DNA of 64,000 bases from Lantana camara (lineage: Eukaryota; Streptophyta; Magnoliopsida; Lamiales; Verbenaceae): the NCBI GenBank assembly GCA_037501455.1, contig CM074857.1, forward strand, positions 111,323,501 through 111,387,500. The letters run 5' to 3'. Shown here piece after piece: positions 57,187-64,000 of this stretch (positions are counted from its first letter, which is position 1; each line of letters opens with the position of its first letter). A program made the translations under genes and the position numbers. The notes beneath the pieces are model-generated. The model ran no database searches. It had not been told where the DNA came from and saw only the letters and a list, made by a program, of their open reading frames with translations.

Positions 57187-57735
57187 TGATGTGGCCCGGA
57201 CCCGCTCTCCCACGTGAACCTGTCATAACATGCCACCTGGCATCTTAATCAGGTCGATGCCCTCCATCGACGGGATCGATTCCCCAATTAACCGCCCCCA
57301 ACTTTCACCGTTCCGTACCTCGACTGTCAAGAACTCCATACCCTCAGCCCAGGTGTCCCAACCCACTCCAACCCCTTAGCTGGCCAGCCCACTATCGTTC
57401 TCCAAGGTGAGTGGCCAACCAAGTATTAAATGCTTGGTGATAATGGGACACCTGTCAGCTTGAGACACCGACACGTCGAGGGAATTTAACCTCTCTCTTC
57501 CCCCTATATAAAGGCCAGTATTTATGACACAAGTAAGTTTTCACCTACCGCATTTACTACACTCTAAATTCGACCTTCTTAACTTGACATTGACTTGAGT
57601 GTCGGAGTGCCAACCCAAGTCTCACCCCCCATTTCCCCCGAGTTGGCCTCGAGCTCACCCCTCCTTTCGTCTTTCACCAGATTTCGAGCGAAAAGTGGCC
57701 AATTCCCCAATCAACAAATTCAATTGCTTGGACCA
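57187..57735 (+). repeat. Tat-like 3' LTR (549 bp)
   Basis: It starts TGATGTGGCCCG, ends CTTGGACCA and is followed by GATAT. It differs from the 5' LTR at roughly 5-8% of sites by eye, plus an insertion (catttactac) near 57551. Confidence 0.92.
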
Positions 57736-58195
57736 GATATGATACAATATGATAAAATAAAATTATCAAAAATATACATACAGATTTCTAATAAAGTAGC
57801 ACTAAAAACCTTATTATTCCACTCCCTATATGAATGTAATCTATTTAATTAATTATTTACTGTATTTCGAATCGAGCTAGGTCAATTTTGTTATGCAAAA
57901 TTAGTAAAGAATTTTAAAGCTATAAATTTCAATTACTTAATTACTATTGACTTCTATTAATATATAGTACTACTTAATTCTTAAAAAAAATAAAACAACG
58001 CTTATACTTTATAGTCCCCTTATTATGATTAAATAGTCCAACAATTTTTGTCCTCACTTATACGTTAGTGGAAAACCTAGTAAGAGTAATTGGCCTGTGC
58101 CTCAAAATCAGCCATCCAAATTTGAGACATTGAAACTGCAAATAGACACAAGCAAATTAGGTCATGTGTGCGCATTTCTTTTTCTTTCTTTCTTA
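57736..58195. repeat. Segmental duplication, copy B
   Basis: 57741-57810 matches 17411-17480, and 57840-58195 matches 21160-21690 without the MITE. This copy lacks the DNA element and solo LTR of copy A. It ends about 870 bp upstream of the NPF7 start codon. Confidence 0.9.
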
Positions 58196-58940
58196 TAAAC
58201 ATAAAAATGATTTTAACAAGAAACTTTAATATCTTAAAGTCTGGTGTTTGGTGAGTTTATTTAAAGAGCCTAATTATAAAGTCTTGCAAATTTCTTTAAG
58301 AAATTTCCGGAACTTGCAAAATAGATATTATTATAAACTAAAACCATAAGCTTGGATAAAAATCAAATTAAAAGTTTATAAGTTAATAGTTGACAAAATG
58401 TAGTTAATATCATCAAAACTAGCATGTCTTAGATTTTAAGTCAGTATTTTTTAGCATATTCTAAGGGAGCTTTAAAACTTCTACGATTTTATTTTAAGAG
58501 CTTATATATATCCCCTTTTCGGGAAATATTTATTTGAACACTCTATTACATCAGAATATGTTTTCAAAAGACAGTTTTTTAAAGAACTTACCTATGACAT
58601 TTTTTTTTAATCTTTTTCTTCTTGTTGTTGATCCTAGTCATTATATTTCCTTTGATATGACGATATTAAGGAAATTATAAAACAAAAATGATAGAAGAAA
58701 ATAAAATTAAAGTGGAACTAATTATAATCATATCATGAATCACTTTCACCACAGCACGATGAAATATACTAAATGAATAAGAATTTTCCCGGGTGAGTGT
58801 GACTATACTACAGACTTTCACCTCTCACTATCCTACTAAGGACAAGAATGTGTATTATATATAATTGTATATATTTGGCCATCTGTACGCCAATCCCATC
58901 TTTCATACTTAAATCTCAGCCATCCAATTTGCAGTCCTAA
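58196..58940 (+). other. Upstream region of the NPF7 gene
   Basis: AT-rich and non-coding. I recognise no transposon here. A short stretch at about 58790-58850 is less AT-rich than its surroundings. Specific control sites are not identified. Confidence 0.5.
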
Positions 58941-58943
58941 ACT

Positions 58944-58953
58944 CTATATATAC
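58944..58953 (+). promoter_or_regulatory. TATA box of the NPF7 gene
   Basis: ctatatatac lies about 120 bp before the ATG. A start site around 58975 would give a 5' UTR of roughly 90 nt, rich in A and C and free of upstream ATG. Confidence 0.65.
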
Positions 58954-59062
58954 CCTCCCCAAATCCTTGAATCCCATTTACTCTCAACTTCTAAAAGACA
59001 CTACTTATCCATCAAATTATTCACAATCCAAGCAAAAGAAAGAATTTCCCCATCTTCTCCAA

Positions 59063-62000
59063 ATGGGATCTTTAGAAATGTCCAACCAGGTCAGTCCTCA
59101 AAAACCACCATTTTTATCCTTATTTTTCGCCAAAACACACACACACATATGTTGAACTGGATCGGAGCTTTGATTTCTGCACTCCATTTCCTATATATAT
59201 TCTTGTGTTACATGCAAAGGGTTAAAGACATGCAGCACACATATGATATACACACACACACACACATATATATATACATACACACATGCATGTATCACAT
59301 TCTAATAGGAATACATGTGGTTATGCAACTTTTTTAGATTTTCAAGTCCAAGGGAAAGGAAGAAGATCCATGCACGGGTGATGGAAGTGTCGATTTTCAT
59401 GGCCGGCCGGCGATTAAGGAAACCACAGGGAAATGGTTTGCTGGGATTATACTACTATGTATGTCTCTCTTTGAATTCTACTCTATACCTATATGCAAGT
59501 TTAAGTATGTAGCTGATGGCTTAAAAGGGTTGCATTATTCATTTTAACTTAATTTTTATTGACAACACGATATATAGTGGGGCAATCTTTGAAAACTCTC
59601 CATGAGTTTGAAAAGTTCCTTTTTACTCCCCATTTTCAAATACATCATTTGGGGTTTTAAATACGCGATTTTGGGATACAGATACGCGATTCTGGGATAC
59701 AGATACACCCCATTTTTAAATACATCATTTGGGGATTTAGATACGCGATTCTGGGATACAGATACATCATTTTTGAAAATGAGGAGCTAAGAGGAATTTG
59801 ATTTATCATTTGGGGAATTTTCGGGAATTCCCCGATATATTATATAGTGTACTAAGGAGCAAATTAAAAATTGGTTTGATTTACTAATTTCCTGTTTTTA
59901 GGGGCTGAGATATGTTTTGGTCTGGTACAATAAATACCTTGTCTGTGTTTGGCGTGAGTTATCAAATTAAATAGATGCTCACCAACATCATACTTTGAAA
60001 ATGAAAATTTGGGTTAGAGGGAAACTCTTTAAAATACATTAAAAAGATGTACCAAGTGTCCAAGTGTTTTATGGCATGCAAGTCCTTCCATGCGAAAGCA
60101 CATGACCATACACACACACACATATATATAGATAGATAGATATTAGTATAATCATATTTTGAGATAAATGTTTTGCAATAAGAGAGGCTAAATTTGATAA
60201 CTATTTGCGTGACGCTAGCTATAATTTTTAAGTGTTTGGAAAGAGTAATGTTAGTCCGACACGTAATCACAAAACTCTTTGCATGAAGAGGAAAGCTGCC
60301 ACTTGTTCATCTTTTTATTTCATGATTTTGTACGTATTATAATGAGTATGTAGTTCACGTAGCCATTAAAGAGAGAGAAAAAAGCAGAGGACAATATTGA
60401 CTCATTTTCGTATACTAATTCGTATTATAACCTCTCTTATTTTATTTTCCTTTTTTCTTTCCCTCTATTTTAATTCGTTGGTGGGCTATTCTTTTCTCTT
60501 TTTTCTTGCTTTTTTCCTAACCACTAGAAATGGAAAATGATGGATAATTGTATATTGTTTCATAATTGATGTGTAGAAAATGAGTTGTCAAGTTGATCCA
60601 GTACTACATCATTGGAGTATATCAACTGCATTTTCACAATATGACCAAGTGCAGTGATGGCAAATAATATGCCTTTTTTGTGAACCATATGCATTTAGCG
60701 TCCATGGAATTGAGTATAAAAAGATCGCAAGATTAAAGAATATAAATTTTTTTGGGCTAATTCCAGAAAACTTTTGTCTTTTGGGACTTAGTGTACTTTG
60801 CACCCTAATCTTTAAATCAGTGTGATTGCTCCCAAACTTTTCTAAAATGTAACACTTAACTCCTTTAATCAATATTTACCTCCTTCCACTACCTTCGTTG
60901 GGTCAGGATATGGGGTTTAAGGTTAGGGATTCAACCTTTTATTACAAGAAAGAGTTTTAACACTTAATGTCTCGCGGAATTCAAATTTAAGATACGAAGG
61001 AGATAAATAAATAAACTTTCCCCAACAGTCCTACAACGTTTTATGTGAACCACTAGATGTCGCCTGTACAGGTGCGGCGCATTTTCCTTTCATTCTATAC
61101 AATGCCGCCTAAACTTCGGTTAACAAGAAAGTAACTACGAGGAAAATATTGCTGAGTAAAGGAAAAGTGATGGGCGGCCATTCAAATTCCCCTTGTTTGA
61201 TGCTTTAAATTTTAAGAGAAATAATCTGATAATAAAAATTTAAATAATAAATAATAAAACAACGATGGTTACACTTTCGCTTTAAATATTCAATATTGGT
61301 GTCCAGCATAGTGAAAGCACCAAAATGGAGTAGAAGATCCAGTGCCAATTGTGCTCACCATAGTGAATGTGAAGAGAAGATCTATACTATAGTCCCTTGT
61401 CTTTTATAGCACAGTTTACCAAATCTTTTACTTTCAGAAGAGGGAATTTTGCTGAAAATAATTACATCACCGCAATGAGTAAGATGCCTCTTTGTTTCAG
61501 CTTACAGAAGTAAAGCTTCTTCAAAATCACACACACCCGTTATTTAGCTACAAATGAAGCCAATAGATGCAAAACAACCTATAAATACGCACACGTTATT
61601 GATAGATTTTGAACCCCTGTTGTACCAAGAATCTCTGATGCATGAATAAGAAGACGATGATACTAACACGATACGATCGAATATGATGATGTAAATTGAT
61701 TTTTTTTTAATTCTCACATGATAGTATCCGAATCATTGATATATGTGTCCAACACGATATAACAGGACAAGATGATATTGTTAGGATATGCCGTGCATAT
61801 GAACCAAGAAGCAATAGCCATTTTCTTAACCTTCCAAAAGAAATAAGTTCTAGCTAGTAATACAAAAAACAATGGTCTATCCAAAAACTTCTCGAAGCGG
61901 GAAGATAGGCAATGAACTTTTCGAAGCAAGAAGATAAGAAAACAGGAGGCTCGTAATGAAAATCGTCCCCTAACCCACCTCAATTCAACACATAACTGTA

Positions 62001-64000
62001 TTTATATCTACATATATGTGCGACTATTAAACTTAGATTGTAAACCAGCAAGAAGCTGATTGAAGCTATTGTTTGTTTCGAATGTGCATGCAACAAGTAA
62101 ATCTAATAGACTATGGTCTTTGAATTATGCAGTAAATCAAGGTCTGGCAACTCTTGCATTTTTCGGCGTTGGAGTGAACATGGTGTTGTTCCTCACTAGG
62201 GTCCTGCTACAAGACAATGCTGAAGCAGCCAACAGTGTTAGCAAATGGACCGGAACAGTTTATATATTCTCTCTTGTTGGTGCTTTCCTCAGTGACTCTT
62301 ACTGGGGAAGATTCAAAACTTGTGCCGTTTTTCAGGTCATCTTTGTCGCTGTAAGTAACCGGTTTACTCTTGCCTTCTCATAATTTGAAGCACAAACAGT
62401 TCAACTTTAAGCATTACTAAATATATTAGAGGCCAAACTAGTTCCCAATTATTTTTTTTTTTTTGCTGTCAGGGACACAGCCAAAGAGGAATTTTTCTCA
62501 CCCCAAAATAATAGAAAAGAAAGGACACTTATGTAGAGCTAAGTGCATTTTCTAAAAATCAAAAGCTTCCAAACCCACACCAAAAACTATATAGAGCTAT
62601 ATTTTATCAATATGTTTCTTTAAATCTTGACAAATTTCCTCCACGACACCTCCCTCAAATAATAAAAGAATTCATATAAATTTTGTATACATTTGATGAC
62701 GGCAACACTTAGATGAAAATTTCCAAATTAGTCCTTACAGCACACTAATTACTTTCATCACTATGTTTTCTACAGGGTTTGGCACTGCTATCACTAGCAA
62801 CACAAGGTTTCTTGCTTAATCCAAAAGGGTGTGGTGATGAAACAACATTATGCAAATCCCACCCAAGTTGGGTGATAGGCCTCTTCTACATCTCTATATA
62901 CATGATCGCTCTAGGAAACGGCGGTTACCAACCTAACATAGCCACATTTGGGGCCGATCAATTTGATGAAGAAGATCCAAAGGAGGCATATTCGAAAGTG
63001 GCCTTCTTCAGCTATTTCTATCTGGCATTGAATCTTGGCTCACTTTTCTCAAACACTATATTAGGATATTTTGAGGATGAAGGGATGTGGGCACTTGGAT
63101 TTTGGGCATCTACTGCTTCTGCTTTTGCAGCTTTAGTACTCTTTCTAGGAGGTACCAAACGATACAGGCACTTCAAGCCTAGTGGCAATCCACTCTCCCG
63201 GTTTGGACAAGTCATAGTCGCAGCATTCAAGAAGTGGAGTGTAAAAATTCCGATTGAGGAGGAGAATGCATTATATGAAGGTGAAGGGGCGGATAAGTCA
63301 AATAGTGGTGCTAGGAAGATGCTCCATACCCATGGATTCAAGTAAGTGGGTTAGTGCCTATATATACATAAATAACACACTTAATTAACATAGAACAATT
63401 TCTAACATCCGTGATCAACACAGATTTTTAGACCGAGCAGCATACCTAACTTCACGAGATTTAGACGAGCAGCTGAACCAAAACACTCACAACCCGTGGC
63501 GATTGTGCCCCGTGTCCCAAGTCGAAGAGGTCAAATGCATACTACGCCTACTCCCAATCTGGCTCTGCACCATACTCTATTCAGTAGTCTTCACTCAAAT
63601 GGCCTCCCTCTTCGTCGAGCAAGGCGATGCAATGAACACCAAACTCTCAAACTTCAGAATCCCGGCAGCCAGCATGTCCAGCTTCGACATTCTAAGCGTA
63701 GCTGTTTTCATCTTCCTATACAGAAGGGTCCTTGACCCCCTCGTCAGCAGAATCAGAAAGAAGGGCATCACACATCTCCAAAGAATGGGCATCGGCCTCA
63801 TTATAGCAGTAATGGCCATGATATCAGCAGGAATTGTGGAGTATTACAGACTCAAATATGCTCAAAAGGATTGTAAACATTGCCAAGGCTCGAGTTCCCT
63901 CAGCATATTTTGGCAGGTACCACAATACGCTCTTATAGGTGCTTCAGAAGTGTTTATGTATGTGGGACAGTTGGAGTTTTTCAATGCACAAGCTCCTGAT
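59063..64000 (+). CDS. NRT1/PTR-family transporter, NPF7 clade (NRT1.5/NRT1.8-like), 3' end beyond window
   Basis: Five exons: 59063-59089, 59338-59458, 62133-62350, 62776-63341 and 63424 to the window edge, all with GT-AG introns and consistent phase, giving 503 codons with no stop. The family has about 590-600 residues and 12 membrane helices; here helices 1 to about 10 are present. Hallmarks: DGSVDFHGRPAI (residues 24-35), VSKWTGTVYIFSLVGAFLSD, GGYQPNIATFGADQFDEEDP, FFSYFYLALNLGS, the cytosolic loop at about 225-330, then PIWLCTILYSVVFTQMASLF and QVPQYALIGASEVFMYVGQLEFF. It is closest from memory to NPF7.3 (NRT1.5), a plasma-membrane transporter loading nitrate/K+ into root xylem. The proton-coupling ExxER motif of helix 1 is replaced by NQGLA (51-55), as known for this clade, and the nitrate-binding His of NPF6.3 is Phe. 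The ATG context (ccaaATGGG) is good. Intron 2 is 2.7 kb with several MITEs. Confidence 0.95.
59255..59290. repeat. (CA)n(TA)n microsatellite in NPF7 intron 1
   Basis: A run of CA followed by TA repeats lies in the 248-bp first intron. Confidence 0.85.
59581..59835. mobile_element. MITE with GGGG...CCCC ends in NPF7 intron 2
   Basis: The left end ggggcaatctttgaaaactc and the reversed right end ggggaattcccgaaaattc form an imperfect inverted repeat, and both ends are flanked by tata-rich DNA. The core has three tandem units based on atacgcgattctgggatacag. It is related to the element at 24745-24968. Confidence 0.6.
59836..60744. other. NPF7 intron 2, unremarkable AT-rich part
   Basis: I see no gene or clear element. 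A (CA)n/(GATA)n microsatellite lies at about 60111-60142. The minus frame at 59962-60270 is not credible. Confidence 0.5.
60750..60885. repeat. Partial copy of the TIR element family in NPF7 intron 2
   Basis: The stretch cttagtgtactttgcaccct ... tgtgattgctcccaaactt ... aatgtaacacttaactcc aligns with the left TIR of the element at 23648-24176. A matching right arm was not found, so it is probably a one-ended remnant. Confidence 0.5.
60886..61631. other. NPF7 intron 2, unclassified part
   Basis: I see no gene. The stretch 61060-61120 (gtcgcctgtacaggtgcggc) is locally GC-rich with no assigned identity. Confidence 0.45.
61632..61802. mobile_element. hAT-type MITE, copy 3, diverged (171 bp), in NPF7 intron 2
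   Basis: The ends TCTCTGATGCATGA and GTGCATATGA are a worn version of the TIR of copies 1 and 2. The interior has acacgatacgat and tgtccaacacgatat words as in those copies. It is flanked by a perfect 8-bp duplication ACCAAGAA (61624-61631 and 61803-61810). It is the oldest of the three. Confidence 0.82.
62351..62775 (+). other. NPF7 intron 3
   Basis: 425 bp, starting GTAAGT and ending CTACAG, with an internal T run at about 62449-62465. No inserted element recognised. Confidence 0.85.

Larger units (their letters stand above)
47211..57735 (+). mobile_element. Tat-like gypsy element with antisense additional gene
   Basis: LTRs 47211-47748 and 57187-57735 share most sequence, such as ctggccagcccactat and ccctatataaaggccag with a TATA box. 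Order: primer site, gag, protease, RT, RNase H, a second archaeal-type RNase H, integrase, then a 3.5-kb 3' region with antisense frames. A second RNase H and an antisense ORF before the 3' LTR are known traits of the Tat lineage. Sense pol has many stops. The tetramer TCGA is strongly over-represented throughout. Confidence 0.93.

Noticed and set aside
1..64000. CRISPR arrays, operons, ribosome binding sites, rRNA genes
   Set aside because: None seen; spliced gene structure and plant retrotransposons show a eukaryotic nuclear sequence, and the regular palindrome arrays lack the strict repeat-spacer form of CRISPR.

Overview
The window is a stretch of a eudicot plant nuclear genome. It is AT-rich intergenic DNA, densely packed with nested LTR retrotransposons, MITEs, hAT-like elements and a Helitron. 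The species cannot be named from the sequence. One host gene is convincing: the 5' part of an NRT1/PTR-family transporter of the NPF7 (NRT1.5/NRT1.8-like) clade on the + strand from 59063, running off the right edge after about 503 codons.

Layout. (1) 1-17131: the ORF-free 3' end of a gypsy-type element, then its roughly 2.8-kb LTR, which is split by a young, nearly intact minus-strand Copia element (here Copia-A, 4663-14681, TSD GTTTT) and by a second, 1.6-kb gypsy-type LTR (14855-16417). (2) 17132-28960: LTR scraps, a long-TIR DNA element holding a solo gypsy LTR (17728-20437, TSD TACAC), hAT-type MITEs with 8-bp TSDs, foldback MITEs, and a 3.15-kb Helitron (25161-28311) that carries two hAT-type insertions. 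(3) 28963-45301: a decayed short-LTR Copia element (Copia-B, TSD GAAAG). Its RNase H region was split by a minus-strand gypsy LTR (32476-44552), which was split by an Athila-like element (33847-43131, TSD TCGAT), which was split by a solo LTR of the Copia-A family (39000-40955, TSD TTTTG). This is a four-level nest with every boundary readable. (4) 47211-57735: a Tat-like gypsy element (TSD GATAT) with a broken sense pol and a long antisense gene between integrase and the 3' LTR. (5) 57741-58195: a paralogous copy of DNA also found at 17.4-21.7 kb, then the promoter and gene of the NPF7 transporter, whose 2.7-kb second intron has collected several MITEs.

The main structural signal not explained by standard feature types is that five gypsy LTRs and the Copia-A LTRs each carry a cluster of short palindromes. 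The palindrome sequence differs between lineages (AACGGCCGTT, CCCGGYCGGG, GTAACGGGCGTTAC, GAGTACCTACTC, CACGTG), and copy number differs between members of the Copia-A family (3, 4 and 7). They look like LTR-borne arrays of dimeric transcription-factor sites. A second candidate signal is a 17-nt motif repeated four times in the Copia-A leader, at least twice placed in the loop of a hairpin. All sequence statements come from reading by eye; no alignment or database search was run.
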